From Pectobacterium zantedeschiae (GTDB lineage Bacteria; Pseudomonadota; Gammaproteobacteria; Enterobacterales; Enterobacteriaceae), in NCBI RefSeq assembly GCF_004137795.1, contig NZ_NWTM01000001.1, positions 2,531,229 to 2,595,228 of the forward strand: a DNA stretch of 64,000 nucleotides, in the 5' to 3' direction. Of this stretch, positions 26,998 to 36,814 are shown piece by piece. A program made the translations under genes and the position numbers. Within the stretch, counting starts at the first letter, position 1, and each line of letters begins with the position of its first letter. The notes under the pieces were generated by a model. It did no database searches, had not been told where the DNA came from, and worked only from the letters and a program-made list of their open reading frames with translations.

Positions 26998-27666
26998 ATG
27001 AACGCCGATATGCTGCACGAGATTATTTTCTACGTCATGTACGCCTCACTGGTGATCGCTCTGATGATCATCATCGAACGAAGCCTCTATTTTTCCTATA
27101 CCCGTCGGCAGGCCAAACATCTGGATCGCGCGCTGACGGCGGATATTCGCCACGCTCACGATCTGCCGAATGCGCTGACACAGCGCCCCAGCCTGCCCAT
27201 CACGGTGGTCACACCTGTTCTGGCACAGTCACATCAGGCAGAAAATCGCGATGCGCTTAACGACCTAATCGACGCACAATATCTGCAAAGTAAACCGCAG
27301 CTATCTCGTGGGCTATGGATTCTGGAAACCGTCGTTACCGCAGCACCCTTGCTGGGGCTACTTGGCACTATTATGGGAATCATCGAAACCTTCAAGGCCC
27401 TGTCCGCCGCGGGGATTTCCGACCCGAGTCAGGTTTCTGCGGGAATGGGAACCGCGCTCTACGCGACCGGGCTGGGGATCGCCATCGCACTGGTTTGCCT
27501 GCTGGGGAATAATTTCCTGCAAAGCCGGATGGAACACATCAACGAAATGCTGAAAGTCCTGCTCATTCGCGCCGGAATGCCGCATACTCGCCAACAGAAA
27601 GCGGGCCCTGCGGTGGCACACAGCTCCATGACAGAGAAAGCAATGGCGGAGAAACGCTATGCTTAA
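26998..27666 (+). CDS. exbB: ExbB/TolQ/MotA-family proton channel
   Basis: 222 residues, three predicted membrane helices: IIFYVMYASLVIALMIIIER near the N-terminus, then the long conserved pair LWILETVVTAAPLLGLLGTI with MGIIETFKALSAAG, and AGMGTALYATGLGIAIALVCLLG. TAAPLLGLLGT and the Thr-rich helix are hallmarks of ExbB. It would partner ExbD and TonB encoded upstream in the same operon. Its last 8 bases overlap the phospholipase D-family gene, indicating tight coupling to that enzyme. Confidence 0.93.
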   Translation: MNADMLHEIIFYVMYASLVIALMIIIERSLYFSYTRRQAKHLDRALTADIRHAHDLPNALTQRPSLPITVVTPVLAQSHQAENRDALNDLIDAQYLQSKPQLSRGLWILETVVTAAPLLGLLGTIMGIIETFKALSAAGISDPSQVSAGMGTALYATGLGIAIALVCLLGNNFLQSRMEHINEMLKVLLIRAGMPHTRQQKAGPAVAHSSMTEKAMAEKRYA

Positions 27667-28999
27667 TTATGGTGGTTTCACGTATCCGGGGCGACGCTGG
27701 AAACATTGCATCAACACGCTGCTGACAGGAGGCGTATTGTTTATTGTAAGTACGTCAGCCAGTGCCGACACCAGCGCGAACGGCTATCACATTCCCGGCT
27801 ACGAATTAGTGTATGACGCCCCGGTAGAAACCACGCTGACCGCTCCCGATTTACGCCCTAGCGATGCGGTGTGGACATCGCTGTTTGATAACGCCCGGCA
27901 CACCATTGAACTGGGCCAATTCTATGTCGCTAATCAGGCAGGAACGCGCCTCGATAGCGTCTTGCAGCATCTGCGTGCCGCCGGAGAGCGCGGCGTGCGA
28001 ATCCGCCTGCTACTCGAAGAAAAAGGGCTAAAAATCTCCACGCCAGACACGCTGGAACAGCTCAAAACCATCCCGAATCTGGAACTGCGTGTGATTCCCT
28101 TTGAGCGCCTGAGCGGCGGGATTGTGCATGCCAAATACCTGCTGGTTGATGGCAAACAGGCTTATATGGGTAGCCAGAATCTTGACTGGCGAGCACTGGA
28201 GCACATTCACGAAACGGGGTTATTGATCGACGATCCGCGCGTGGTTCATCAGATTAGCGCCATTTTTGAACAAGACTGGCAGGCACAGGCGCGACTAGCC
28301 AACGGTGAAACCGTTCCGCCGTTACCCGCATCGACAGACGCCGTTGACCGTTCGGGAAACTATCTGGTTGCCAGCCCCAAAGCGTTTAATCCCGCTGGCG
28401 TGATAGATTCCGAAGAAGAACTTCCCCGCTTGCTGGCGGAAGCTCAGCAACAGGTTCGCATTCAGGTGATGGATTATGCCCCACTCTCCTACGGCCCCGA
28501 TAACACGCGCCCGTATTATGCAGTGATCGATAATGCAATCCGCACCGCCGCCGCACGCGGCGTACAGGTAGAGCTGATGGTGTCCGAATGGAGCACCAAA
28601 ATGCCAAATATCGCCTACCTGAAAAGTCTGGCGTTGCTCCCTAATATCCAGATAAAAACGGTGTCTATACCCCAAGCCAGCAGCGGCTTCATCCCTTTTG
28701 CTCGCGTGATCCACAGTAAGATCATGACCATCGACGGCAAAAAAGCCTGGATCGGTACCAGCAATTGGAGCGGCGGCTATCTGGATAACTCGCGCAATCT
28801 GGAGATGGTGATTCAGAACACAGCGATGACACAGCGGGTAGACATGCTCTATACACAGCTATGGAACAGTGCATACGCGCATCCTCTGCGCATTGATTAT
28901 GATTACCCACGACCCAACCCAGGCGGCGTGAAAGAAAAAGAGAAAACGAAGGAAGACAGCCCTTCATCCACGACAGGCGGCACGGTCACCGCACCGTAG
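27659..28999 (+). CDS. Secreted phospholipase D-family protein
   Basis: 446 residues with an N-terminal hydrophobic export segment (INTLLTGGVLFIVSTSASA). There are two complete HKD motifs: HAKYLLVDGKQAYMGSQNLD at about residue 157 and HSKIMTIDGKKAWIGTSNWS at about residue 350, so both halves of the bilobed active site are present. Such enzymes cleave or transfer phosphodiester bonds in phospholipids, nucleic acids or related molecules. The C-terminal tail is Lys/Glu/Ser/Thr-rich and probably disordered. It overlaps exbB by 8 bases and is followed 33 bases later by the phytase-like gene, tying a periplasmic phosphodiesterase to TonB-driven uptake. Confidence 0.9.
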   Translation: MLNYGGFTYPGRRWKHCINTLLTGGVLFIVSTSASADTSANGYHIPGYELVYDAPVETTLTAPDLRPSDAVWTSLFDNARHTIELGQFYVANQAGTRLDSVLQHLRAAGERGVRIRLLLEEKGLKISTPDTLEQLKTIPNLELRVIPFERLSGGIVHAKYLLVDGKQAYMGSQNLDWRALEHIHETGLLIDDPRVVHQISAIFEQDWQAQARLANGETVPPLPASTDAVDRSGNYLVASPKAFNPAGVIDSEEELPRLLAEAQQQVRIQVMDYAPLSYGPDNTRPYYAVIDNAIRTAAARGVQVELMVSEWSTKMPNIAYLKSLALLPNIQIKTVSIPQASSGFIPFARVIHSKIMTIDGKKAWIGTSNWSGGYLDNSRNLEMVIQNTAMTQRVDMLYTQLWNSAYAHPLRIDYDYPRPNPGGVKEKEKTKEDSPSSTTGGTVTAP

Positions 29000-29032
29000 C
29001 CACTACCAGAATGACATTTGATGGGGAATAGC

Positions 29033-30394
29033 ATGAAACATACGTTGTTAGCACTGCTGGTTGCCGGACTTCTGCCGTTCAGCGCTCAGGCCGCGGGAGA
29101 AAAAGTGACGCGCTATGTCGTCACCTTCCCGGCTGGCGATCGTGTTCCGTATCAGGGCACATTCGCTAAAAACTTCCCCAACGGTCTGCCTGTCGGCATT
29201 GGTTCAGGCCTCTATTTCACCGGCAAACAGGGTGACGACCTGATGTTTATCACCGTCACCGATCGCGGCCCGAATACCGATGCGCCGCTGGTCGGCGAGA
29301 AAGAAGCCAAGATCTTCGCCAGCCCTGACTACGCGCCGTTGATGATGGATATTCGGGTCAGTGCGAAAGCGGCAGAAGCCATAAACCCACGTTCGCTTCA
29401 CGATGCCGAGGGCAACATCACAGGCCTGCCGCTGCCAGCAGACTTCATTGGTACCACCAATGAAGTCGCGCTGAACGACGCACTGCAACCGCTTAGCACC
29501 AGCCAGCGTGGACTGGACACGGAAGGCATCACGCCGGATGGCAAAGGCGGTTTTTGGCTGTGTGACGAATATGGCCCGTTCCTGATCCACGTTGATGCCA
29601 GCGGAAAAATCCTGGAAAAATTCGGCCCAACGCCTGCGGACAATGAGCATTCGGTTGCCAGCGGCTTACCAAACATCATCAAATGGCGTCAGCCGAATCG
29701 GGGTTTTGAAGGGCTAACTCGCCTACCGGACGGCACCATCATCATGGCCGTGCAAAGTACGCTGGATATCGACGGTAAAAGCAAAAACAAAGCGCAGTTT
29801 ACGCGTCTGGTGATGTTTAACCCGGAAACCAAAACCAGCCGCATGCTGGGTTACCCCATCAACATCGACAGCTATAAGAAAGCGAAGGATGCCAAGATCG
29901 GCGATATCGTCGCACTGGATAATCAGCGTATTCTGCTGGTCGAGCAGGGTACGGATAAAGACAAGCAAATGCAGAACCGTATCTATCTGGTCGATCTCAG
30001 CAAAGCGAGCGACCTGACACCGTTCGATGCCGAGGGTAAATCACCGGAATTTGACGATTCCGCACAGTTGGAAAAACGTGGCATTACGCTGGCGCACAAG
30101 CAGGAGCTAGTCGATCTGCGTAAGCTCGGCTGGCAGCAGGAAAAAGTAGAAGGTCTGGCGCTAGTCGATAAACAAACGCTGGCCATCATTAATGACAACG
30201 ATTTTGGCCTGCAATCCGTGCTGCAATCCCCCGTGAAAGCAAAAGACAAGGCGGACGACTATCAGGTCAATGCTGATGGCAAACTCACACGAGACGGAAA
30301 GACAGTCGATACGACGTTGGCAATCAAACCGTTGCAGAAACCAGAAGCCGATAACGAGCTGTGGTTAATTCATCTGGCCCAACCAATAAAATAG
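29033..30394 (+). CDS. Secreted esterase-like phytase-family protein
   Basis: 453 residues from ATG 29033 (GGGGA six bases upstream; TTG 29018 and ATG 29021 are alternatives). A Sec signal peptide ends at SAQAA. Diagnostic sequence is GLDTEGITPDGKGGFWLCDE then YGPFLIHVD, with ITVTDRGPNTDAP before it and GFEGLTRLPDGTIIMAVQST after it, the pattern of the esterase-like activity of phytase domain, a beta propeller. It would act in the periplasm or outside, releasing phosphate from phytate-like or other phosphoesters. Last gene of the operon; a convergent hairpin follows. Confidence 0.9.
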   Translation: MKHTLLALLVAGLLPFSAQAAGEKVTRYVVTFPAGDRVPYQGTFAKNFPNGLPVGIGSGLYFTGKQGDDLMFITVTDRGPNTDAPLVGEKEAKIFASPDYAPLMMDIRVSAKAAEAINPRSLHDAEGNITGLPLPADFIGTTNEVALNDALQPLSTSQRGLDTEGITPDGKGGFWLCDEYGPFLIHVDASGKILEKFGPTPADNEHSVASGLPNIIKWRQPNRGFEGLTRLPDGTIIMAVQSTLDIDGKSKNKAQFTRLVMFNPETKTSRMLGYPINIDSYKKAKDAKIGDIVALDNQRILLVEQGTDKDKQMQNRIYLVDLSKASDLTPFDAEGKSPEFDDSAQLEKRGITLAHKQELVDLRKLGWQQEKVEGLALVDKQTLAIINDNDFGLQSVLQSPVKAKDKADDYQVNADGKLTRDGKTVDTTLAIKPLQKPEADNELWLIHLAQPIK

Positions 30395-30403
30395 CTTTTA
30401 GCA

Positions 30404-30435
30404 TGGCTTCCACCAAAGGATCGAAGTGGAAGCCA
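30404..30435. terminator. Bidirectional hairpin between phytase-like gene and rspR
   Basis: TGGCTTCCAC and GTGGAAGCCA, a perfect ten-base stem with a twelve-base loop, lies between convergent genes ending at 30394 and 30449. No T-run, so efficiency is uncertain. Confidence 0.6.
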
Positions 30436-30448
30436 CCCTTCAACGCAC

Positions 30449-31135
30449 TCAGGCGTGCTCGAACCAGTCGCTATTCTGCTGTGCAATCGGCGTGATCGAA
30501 TAGATCATTTCCTGCAAATGCTCACGGATCGCTTTTTCCGCTGCATCGGGATCGCGCGCTTTCAGGGCGCTAAAAATCAGGTAGTGCTGCTGGATAAGGC
30601 TTGGTGGGGGCGAAACCTGGCTCAGGCTGAGAAAACGTACGCGGTCCATCGTCGCTTTGATCGATTCGATGGTTTCCCACGCCAGTGGGCAGTTGGCAAT
30701 CTGCGTCAGAAGTTGATGGAAACTGTCATCGAGGCTAAGAAACTCACGCACTTGTTCATTCTGCGCGGCCAGTTCCTGGCGGCGTAAGTTGTGCTCCAGC
30801 GTTAGTAGTTGCTCGTCCGTCACCATTTCGGCAGCCCGGCGCACAATGGCGCATTCCAGCGCCTGACGAATAAAGCGCGCATCTGCCACACGCTGCTCGG
30901 AGATCTTCATCACAAACGTGCCACGCTGCGGCATGATCTGCACCAATCCAGCTTCGGCCAGCTTGATAAAGGCCTCTCTGACCGGCTGGCGGGAAACATC
31001 AAAGCGCACAGAGATTTCTTTTTCAGACAGTAGCTTACCCGGCGGAATATTGCATTCCACAATGTCTTTGCGCAGTACGCGATAAATTTGCTGGTTGACT
31101 GGTTCGCTGTTGTTGATCTGAAAAGAGGTATCCAT
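30449..31135 (-). CDS. rspR: GntR-family regulator RspR (YdfH)
   Basis: About 228 residues from ATG 31135. The winged helix [20 protein letters not shown] then [33 protein letters not shown] is a FadR-subfamily GntR domain, followed by an all-helical effector domain ending [20 protein letters not shown]. It is collinear with E. coli YdfH/RspR as I recall it, including the C-terminal NSDWF. E. coli RspR represses rspAB. Here it is first (nearest the terminator) in the block with ydfI, ydfJ, rspB and rspA, supporting the same role. Confidence 0.93.
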   Translation of the reverse strand: MDTSFQINNSEPVNQQIYRVLRKDIVECNIPPGKLLSEKEISVRFDVSRQPVREAFIKLAEAGLVQIMPQRGTFVMKISEQRVADARFIRQALECAIVRRAAEMVTDEQLLTLEHNLRRQELAAQNEQVREFLSLDDSFHQLLTQIANCPLAWETIESIKATMDRVRFLSLSQVSPPPSLIQQHYLIFSALKARDPDAAEKAIREHLQEMIYSITPIAQQNSDWFEHA

Positions 31136-31172
31136 GCCGCTGTGCTTAGCCAAGAAATTTACCGCTTATGAT

Positions 31173-31218
31173 ACACGCTTCGCGCGGCGAGTGTCATTGT
31201 TACCGAACCCGCCGCGCT
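31173..31218. other. GC-rich hairpin between ydfI and rspR
   Basis: GCGCGGCG near 31176 pairs with CGCCGCGC near 31210, followed on the plus strand by TTTT. It lies just after the ydfI stop on the minus strand and may uncouple ydfI from rspR transcription. Confidence 0.45.
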
Positions 31219-31225
31219 TTTCATC

Positions 31226-32692
31226 CTACCAGTCCGTCGCCTGCAACGTCCCTTTCACACCTTTAGCTAATAACGATAAATAGTACTGCGTCACGGCTTC
31301 CACAAAAGCGGGATTCTGCGGTAAATCCTTACCAAAAATCGCCGTCAGCGTCAGCAACGCCGCGACTCGGCTTTCCCCTTCCATACTATTTTGCACCGTT
31401 TCAGCGATTGCCTCTTTCAGTGGGTCGCTGACTTCAATGGGTTGCCCTTGCTCATCCACACCACCGACATAGCGCATCCATCCCGCCACACCGAGCGCCA
31501 GCGCATCAAAACGGCTGCCGCTCGCCAGATGCCAGCGGATAGAGTCCAGCATCCGCTGTGGCAGTTTTTGCGAACCGTCCATCGCAATCTGCCAGGTGCG
31601 GTGTTTTAACGCACGGTTACGATAGCGATCCAGCAGCGCATCCGCATAGGCGGCGAGATCGACACCCTGCGTACGCAGCGTCGGTGCCTGTTCATGCAGC
31701 ATCAAATGGTGCGCTGCCGCGACTAGCGCGCCATCCTGCATGCACTCGCTGATATGCTGGTAGCCAGCAAGATAGCCGAGATACGCGAGAAATGAGTGAC
31801 TACCGTTAAGCATGCGCAGCTTCATTTCCTCAAACGGCAGCACATCCTGTACCAACTCCGCACCCGCTTTTTCCCACGCGGGACGACCGTTGACAAAGTT
31901 ATCCTCAATCACCCACTGGAAGAACGGCTCACAGGCGATCCCAGCAGGATCGACAACGCCCAGTTGTCCTTGGATTGTTTCCAGCGTTTCTTCGGTAATG
32001 GCAGGGACAATTCTGTCCACCATGGTGGAGGGAAAGGTGACGTGCTGTTCAATCCAGCGCGCCAGTTCGACATCCTGCTGTTCCGCCAACTGCACGATCA
32101 CGTTGTGCGTAACGTGCCCGTTCTCCGGCATATTATCGCAGGACATCACGCTGAATGCCGGTAGCTCGCGCTCCCGTCTGCGTTTGATGGCAGCCAGAAT
32201 CACACCGGGCAGGGAGCGTGGTTCTGCGGGTAACGCCAGATCGTGGCAAATCAGCGGATGTTCACTATTCAACAGCCCCGTAGCCGGATGATGACAATAG
32301 CCTTTCTCGGTTACGGTAATCGATACGATAGCGATATCTGGCGCACTCAGTGCTTCCAGCACCGTCTCAATACCGTCGACTTCCGCATGCAGTGCGGTTG
32401 TCGCCACGCCGATGACCCGACTATTCCAGCCACTGTCCGCCATTTCGGACACCGACCACAGTAAATCCTGCTGGCGAATCGCCTCGATCTGCTGCTCGCC
32501 GCCAATCAGATTAATTTCGCAATAGCCCCAGTCGCTGCCCTGCTCCGCCGCCAGCTTATCGGCACAAACCGCCTGATGCGCACGGTGAAATGCGCCAAAG
32601 CCAATATGCGCAATACGTGTTTTTAGCAGGCGTCGGTCGTAACGCGGCACCACAACCTGCGGTTTAAGAGTAGAAAATTCATTAATACTCAT
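31226..32692 (-). CDS. ydfI: Mannitol dehydrogenase-family oxidoreductase YdfI
   Basis: About 488 residues from ATG 32692 with GGGA upstream. The N-terminal Rossmann domain has [16 protein letters not shown]; later come [22 protein letters not shown] and [21 protein letters not shown], with the Lys and Asn of the long-chain mannitol dehydrogenase active site. The family interconverts fructuronate or tagaturonate with mannonate or altronate using NAD(H). Locus order (rspR, ydfI, ydfJ, rspB, rspA) matches E. coli, where YdfI is a mannonate-type oxidoreductase. It would act after RspA-related sugar-acid metabolism. Exact substrate not proven. Confidence 0.92.
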   Translation of the reverse strand: MSINEFSTLKPQVVVPRYDRRLLKTRIAHIGFGAFHRAHQAVCADKLAAEQGSDWGYCEINLIGGEQQIEAIRQQDLLWSVSEMADSGWNSRVIGVATTALHAEVDGIETVLEALSAPDIAIVSITVTEKGYCHHPATGLLNSEHPLICHDLALPAEPRSLPGVILAAIKRRRERELPAFSVMSCDNMPENGHVTHNVIVQLAEQQDVELARWIEQHVTFPSTMVDRIVPAITEETLETIQGQLGVVDPAGIACEPFFQWVIEDNFVNGRPAWEKAGAELVQDVLPFEEMKLRMLNGSHSFLAYLGYLAGYQHISECMQDGALVAAAHHLMLHEQAPTLRTQGVDLAAYADALLDRYRNRALKHRTWQIAMDGSQKLPQRMLDSIRWHLASGSRFDALALGVAGWMRYVGGVDEQGQPIEVSDPLKEAIAETVQNSMEGESRVAALLTLTAIFGKDLPQNPAFVEAVTQYYLSLLAKGVKGTLQATDW

Positions 32693-32740
32693 CGTTATCC
32701 CTGATAGGTGATTCAAAAAATATGTCTACGTTGTAAATAA

Positions 32741-32778
32741 TTCGAGTTGCAGAAAGATCGACTCATCTGCAACTCGAA
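32741..32778. repeat. Palindromic repeat, member C (hairpin)
   Basis: TTCGAGTTGCAG (32741-32752) and CTGCAACTCGAA (32767-32778), a perfect twelve-base stem with TAAATAA on its left. The stem sequence equals the AACTCGAATTATTTA end of the longer repeats at 34197 and 47993. It sits between ydfJ and ydfI within the operon. Confidence 0.7.
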
Positions 32779-32795
32779 CAATGGCAGGTTGAACG

Positions 32796-34169
32796 TTATG
32801 CTGCGTCGTCTAATTCATCTAAATCACGATCTTTAACTTCCGGCATGCTGATAGCCGCAAATAAGCCAATTACGGAATAAGCAATCAGCATCACGACAAT
32901 TGGCCACCAGGAACCGGTCATATTGCAGAAAATACCCGCTAATACCGGACCAAAACCAACGGCAACCAGACCACCGGTTTCTTTGGCTATCGCCATTTGC
33001 GTAAAGCGGCTACGTCCACCGAACATTTCTGCCAGAGTGATATTCTCCAGTGCAAATAATCCCAGCACTGCGAAGTTATGAATAATGATAATGCTGACGA
33101 TAATGACATTCACGCTATTCTCTTTATCAACGATAAGAGAGAGCGTCGGGTAGGCTAATAATATCGCCGAGATATTCAGAATAATATAAGGCACGCGACG
33201 ACCGACTTTATCCGAGAGCCATCCTAATAACGGAATGGTGATGAAACCGATAATAGAACTGATCATCAAAGCATCTGTCGGAATATACTTCTCGAACAAC
33301 AGCGTTTGAACCAAATACCCTGCCAGGAAGGTCTGAATTAACCCTGAATTTCCCGCCTGACCGAAACGCAACCCGACTGCCAGCCAAAACGCTTTACCTT
33401 TGAACATCGACAATATGGATTTTTGCTCGCTTTGCTCAACCACCAGAGCAGGCGACGGCACTTCATTACCAGATACATCGTTGCTGACTTTCTCAAAGAC
33501 CGGACTTTCCTTCAGGTTCATACGCAGCCAGATGGCGAATATCATCACGACTACGCTAGCCAGGAACGGGACACGCCAGCCCCACGCCAGTAATTCTTCT
33601 CTGGAGAGGGCAAAAAACATGAAGGCCCAGATAGCCGTGGCGCTAAGCGTACCGCAGTTGGTGCCCATGGCAACCAGCGAGGAAATAATCCCGCGTTTCC
33701 CTTTCGGCGCATATTCCGCCAGCATCGTACCCGCACCGGAAATCTCCGCACCGGCCCCCAACCCCTGCACGATACGCAACGTCACCAGCAAGATCGGCGC
33801 AAAAATACCAATCTGGGCATAGGTCGGCAGCACGCCGATTAACGTAGTACAGATACCCATCATGGTGATGGTAATAAAGAGCACTTTCTTCCTACCGATC
33901 GAGTCACCCATACGACCAAAAATAAAGGCACCGACAATACGTGCAATATAGCCTGCGCCATAGGTGCCCATTGCCAGAATCAGCGCCATCGCCGCCGATT
34001 GTTCAGGGAAAAATATTTCATGAAAGACCAGTGCTGCCCCAAGCGAATACAGTTGGAAATCCATGAATTCTAATGCCGTGCCCAGCCAGCCGGACACCGC
34101 CGCTTTAACTAAATCAGAGGTACTTCTTGCAGGTTTATTTTGTCCAGATGCTATCTTATGCTTATTCAT
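32796..34169 (-). CDS. ydfJ: MFS metabolite:proton symporter YdfJ-like
   Basis: 457 residues. VKAAVSGWLGTALEFMDFQL near the N-terminus, then IFGRMGDSIGRKKVLFITIT (MFS motif) and VRIVQGLGAGAEISGAGTML-like TLRIVQGLGAGAEI identify the metabolite:H+ symporter branch (ShiA/ProP type). There are twelve hydrophobic helices and a central charged loop. In E. coli the equivalent gene ydfJ lies next to ydfI; here it stands between ydfI and rspBA, arguing that it imports the hexonate or related acid used by RspA and YdfI. Substrate is unproven. Confidence 0.88.
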   Translation of the reverse strand: MNKHKIASGQNKPARSTSDLVKAAVSGWLGTALEFMDFQLYSLGAALVFHEIFFPEQSAAMALILAMGTYGAGYIARIVGAFIFGRMGDSIGRKKVLFITITMMGICTTLIGVLPTYAQIGIFAPILLVTLRIVQGLGAGAEISGAGTMLAEYAPKGKRGIISSLVAMGTNCGTLSATAIWAFMFFALSREELLAWGWRVPFLASVVVMIFAIWLRMNLKESPVFEKVSNDVSGNEVPSPALVVEQSEQKSILSMFKGKAFWLAVGLRFGQAGNSGLIQTFLAGYLVQTLLFEKYIPTDALMISSIIGFITIPLLGWLSDKVGRRVPYIILNISAILLAYPTLSLIVDKENSVNVIIVSIIIIHNFAVLGLFALENITLAEMFGGRSRFTQMAIAKETGGLVAVGFGPVLAGIFCNMTGSWWPIVVMLIAYSVIGLFAAISMPEVKDRDLDELDDAA

Positions 34170-34568
34170 ATATATACTCTCGACGATTTGTAATTATGGT
34201 ATATCCGTCATACTTCAAGCTGCCTATGCGTTGGCTTTCCTCATTCACCCCAGTCACTTACTTATGTAAACGCCTGGGATTCACTGCGTCGCCGCGTTAC
34301 AAGGATTATAAATAAGCCTTGCCCTCGCGGGCCAATGCCGCCGTTGTTAAAAATGCTAACGTTTTGTCCTGCAACTCGAATTATTTAGGGTATAAATAAC
34401 AGTAATAAAATTACCGTTCATCATGGTGTCGCAATCCACTCCAGCCCGTTATTGATGGTCTGGAGTGATTAAGAGAGAAATAATTACTTCAAAGGAATGA
34501 TTATAGTTTTCTGTAATCGATAGTGTTTTTCCTTTTATATAGACCCTGTTGCTAATAACTCGTCATGC
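34170..34568. other. Intergenic region between rspB and ydfJ
   Basis: About 400 bases, half of it occupied by the palindromic repeat at 34197-34396. At 34438-34469 a further hairpin (ACTCCAG / CTGGAGT) follows, on the side nearer the end of rspB. Together these may make ydfJ-ydfI a transcription unit separate from rspAB. Confidence 0.55.
34197..34396. repeat. Palindromic intergenic repeat, member A (about 200 bp)
   Basis: It begins TATATCCGTCATACTTCAAG and ends CAACTCGAATTATTTAGGG TATA. It shares both ends and the internal TGCGTTGGCTTT with the copy at 47993-48143. Such elements recur in Pectobacterium, Serratia and Yersinia genomes as I recall them, and have no coding capacity. Confidence 0.75.
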
Positions 34569-35585
34569 TTAATTAAAAGTCAGCAGGACTTTACAGCAGC
34601 GTTTTTGATCTTTTTCAAAGACCTCAATCGCCTGTTCCACCTGCTGATAATCAAATCGGTGTGTGATCAGCTTTGCCGGATCGATACGTCTCTCTTTCAG
34701 CCACTCAATCACGATAGGGAATTTATTGGCATTCAAGCGTGATGAGAAAATGGAGAGCTCTTTGCTGGTCATTCCTTGCTGGCTGATCTGACAAGGTTCG
34801 CTGGAGAAGCCCATAATAGCGATACGCGCCGCAGGAGAAGCAATCGTAATTGCTTCCTGCAAAATAGACGGATGGCAGGCGGCGTCAACGATTAGCGTAG
34901 GCTTGATATTCAGCGCCTCCAGCTCATCTTTTAATGACAACGATGCGTTGTTGATGACCCTGTCCGCCCCGCTGCGCAATGCCATATCCAGACGTTCAGG
35001 AATGCGGTCAACGACGATGACGTCTTTCACGTTGAACACGCCTTTCAGTACCTGAACCGAAGTCAACCCCATCGGCCCCGCGCCATAAATCAGGGCAACA
35101 TCCTGTTCTGTTGGTTTCACCTGCGCGGTCACGTTGGCGGAAATCGTGAAAGGCTCCACCATCACGGCGAACTCATCGGGAATTTCATCAGGAATGACGT
35201 GTGCATTCTTCGCCGGTACGGCAGCGTACTCGCTGAACCCACCGTCACGGTGTACCCCCAGCACCACCAGCGAGGTACAGACGTTCGGTTTGCCGATTGA
35301 ACATGGGTAGCAGTGGCCACAGCTCACCACAGGATCAACCGAAACGCGTTCGCCCAACCGGGCCGCGTCTACACCGTCACCGACCGCCTCAATCACGCCG
35401 AAAAATTCATGCCCGATGACGCGCGGGTACTTAGCGAAAGGGTTATGTCCGCGGTAGATGTGGCTGTCCGAACCACAGATACCCGCCAGTTTCACCTTCA
35501 CCCGAACTTCACCTGCCGCCGGTTGCGGAATCGGGCGTTCTTCAATCACCAACGAGTTTGGCTGCTGTATCACAATACTTTTCAT
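34569..35585 (-). CDS. rspB: Zinc-dependent alcohol dehydrogenase RspB
   Basis: About 338 residues from ATG 35585, matching the E. coli RspB start. VRVKVKLAGICGSDSHIYRG carries the catalytic zinc Cys; YPRVIGHEFFGVIEAVGDG has the zinc His-Glu; CGHCYPCSIGKPNVC has the structural-zinc cysteines; IYGAGPMGLTSVQVLKG is the NAD-binding loop. It is nearly identical in motif order to E. coli RspB, which oxidises a polyol or sugar-acid alcohol. Its frame begins 15 bases inside the rspA 3' region boundary, so the two are adjacent and co-transcribed on the minus strand. Confidence 0.95.
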   Translation of the reverse strand: MKSIVIQQPNSLVIEERPIPQPAAGEVRVKVKLAGICGSDSHIYRGHNPFAKYPRVIGHEFFGVIEAVGDGVDAARLGERVSVDPVVSCGHCYPCSIGKPNVCTSLVVLGVHRDGGFSEYAAVPAKNAHVIPDEIPDEFAVMVEPFTISANVTAQVKPTEQDVALIYGAGPMGLTSVQVLKGVFNVKDVIVVDRIPERLDMALRSGADRVINNASLSLKDELEALNIKPTLIVDAACHPSILQEAITIASPAARIAIMGFSSEPCQISQQGMTSKELSIFSSRLNANKFPIVIEWLKERRIDPAKLITHRFDYQQVEQAIEVFEKDQKRCCKVLLTFN

Positions 35586-35599
35586 GTTTTGGCCTCTAA

Positions 35600-36814
35600 T
35601 TACCAATTCCACAACGTACCGTCTTCCAGACGGGCAACCGGTAAATAAGCGGGGTCATAGGGATATTTGGCCGCCAGTTTTTCATCGAACTCAATGCCTA
35701 AACCTGGCTTTTCGCCTGGATGCATATAGCCGTTATCGAATGTCCAGCTATGCGGGAACACTTCCAGCATTTGCTCCGAGTACCCCATGTATTCCTGTAC
35801 GCCAAAGTTTGGCACCCAGAGGTCAAAATGCAGCGCCGCTGCCATGCAGATAGGCGACAGATCCGACGGCCCGTGCGAACCGGTACGTACCTGATAGAGC
35901 GAGGCAAAGTCGGCGATACGGCGCATGCCGGTAATCCCGCCCGCATGAGTAATCGTAGTGCGGATGTAGTCGATGAGTTGTTCTTCAATCAGTTGCTTAC
36001 AATCCCAGATGCTGTTGAAGACTTCCCCTACCGCAATTGGCGTGACGGTGTGCTGACGGATTAAACGGAAGCACGCCTGATTTTCCGCAGGCGTCGGGTC
36101 TTCCATCCAGAATAGACGATAGTCCTCAACGCTTTTCCCAAAGCGCGCCGCTTCAATTGGCGTCAGGCGGTGGTGCATGTCATGTAGCATATGTTCGTTG
36201 AAGCCAAACTTGTCGCGTACGGCTTCAAACAGCTTCGGCGTGAAATCGAGGTATTTTTCCGTGGACCACAATTGCTCTTCTGGCCAGTTACCTTTCGTCG
36301 CGGGCTCATAGGCCAGCCCTTTGCCCTTCGCCATGCCGTAGGTGGTCTTCATGCCAGGCACGCCGCACTGCACGCGAATCGCTTTATAGCCCAGATCGCG
36401 ATGTTTGGCGTAATCATCCAGCACTTCATCAATCGAGTGGCCCGTCGTGTGGCAGTACACCATCACACCCGTGCGCGATGCTCCACCCAGCAGTTGGTAG
36501 AGCGGCATATTGGCGGCTTTAGCCTTGATGTCCCACAGCGCGGTATCAACAGCCGAAATCGCGGACATGGTTACTGGCCCACGACGCCAATACGCGCCTT
36601 TATAGAAATACTGCCAAATGTCTTCAATCTGGTGTGCATCACGGCCGATAAGCTGCGGACACACATGATCTTTGAGGTAAGAGGCGACCGGCAACTCACG
36701 CCCGTTGAGCGTCGCATCACCGAGGCCAGTTAATCCGCTATCTGTCGTAATCTTCAGAGTGACAAAGTTCCGCCCTGGGCAGGTGACAAACACTTCAGCG
36801 CTGACAATCTTCAC
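35600..36814 (-). CDS. rspA: Enolase-superfamily dehydratase RspA (mannonate dehydratase-like)
   Basis: About 404 residues from GTG 36814 (AAGGA eight bases upstream), giving [20 protein letters not shown]; this matches the E. coli RspA N-terminus, while ATGs at 36835 and 36847 lack that support. Family landmarks are [82 protein letters not shown] and FDNGYMHPG. The protein dehydrates acid sugars (D-mannonate in studied relatives), starting from C2 proton abstraction with Mg. The start of the rsp operon; a LysR gene lies 170 bases upstream on the same strand. Confidence 0.95.
   Translation of the reverse strand: MKIVSAEVFVTCPGRNFVTLKITTDSGLTGLGDATLNGRELPVASYLKDHVCPQLIGRDAHQIEDIWQYFYKGAYWRRGPVTMSAISAVDTALWDIKAKAANMPLYQLLGGASRTGVMVYCHTTGHSIDEVLDDYAKHRDLGYKAIRVQCGVPGMKTTYGMAKGKGLAYEPATKGNWPEEQLWSTEKYLDFTPKLFEAVRDKFGFNEHMLHDMHHRLTPIEAARFGKSVEDYRLFWMEDPTPAENQACFRLIRQHTVTPIAVGEVFNSIWDCKQLIEEQLIDYIRTTITHAGGITGMRRIADFASLYQVRTGSHGPSDLSPICMAAALHFDLWVPNFGVQEYMGYSEQMLEVFPHSWTFDNGYMHPGEKPGLGIEFDEKLAAKYPYDPAYLPVARLEDGTLWNW

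Noticed and set aside
36191-36733. 180-codon plus-strand frame in rspA
   Set aside because: Antisense to a highly conserved gene; composition is that of a shadow frame.
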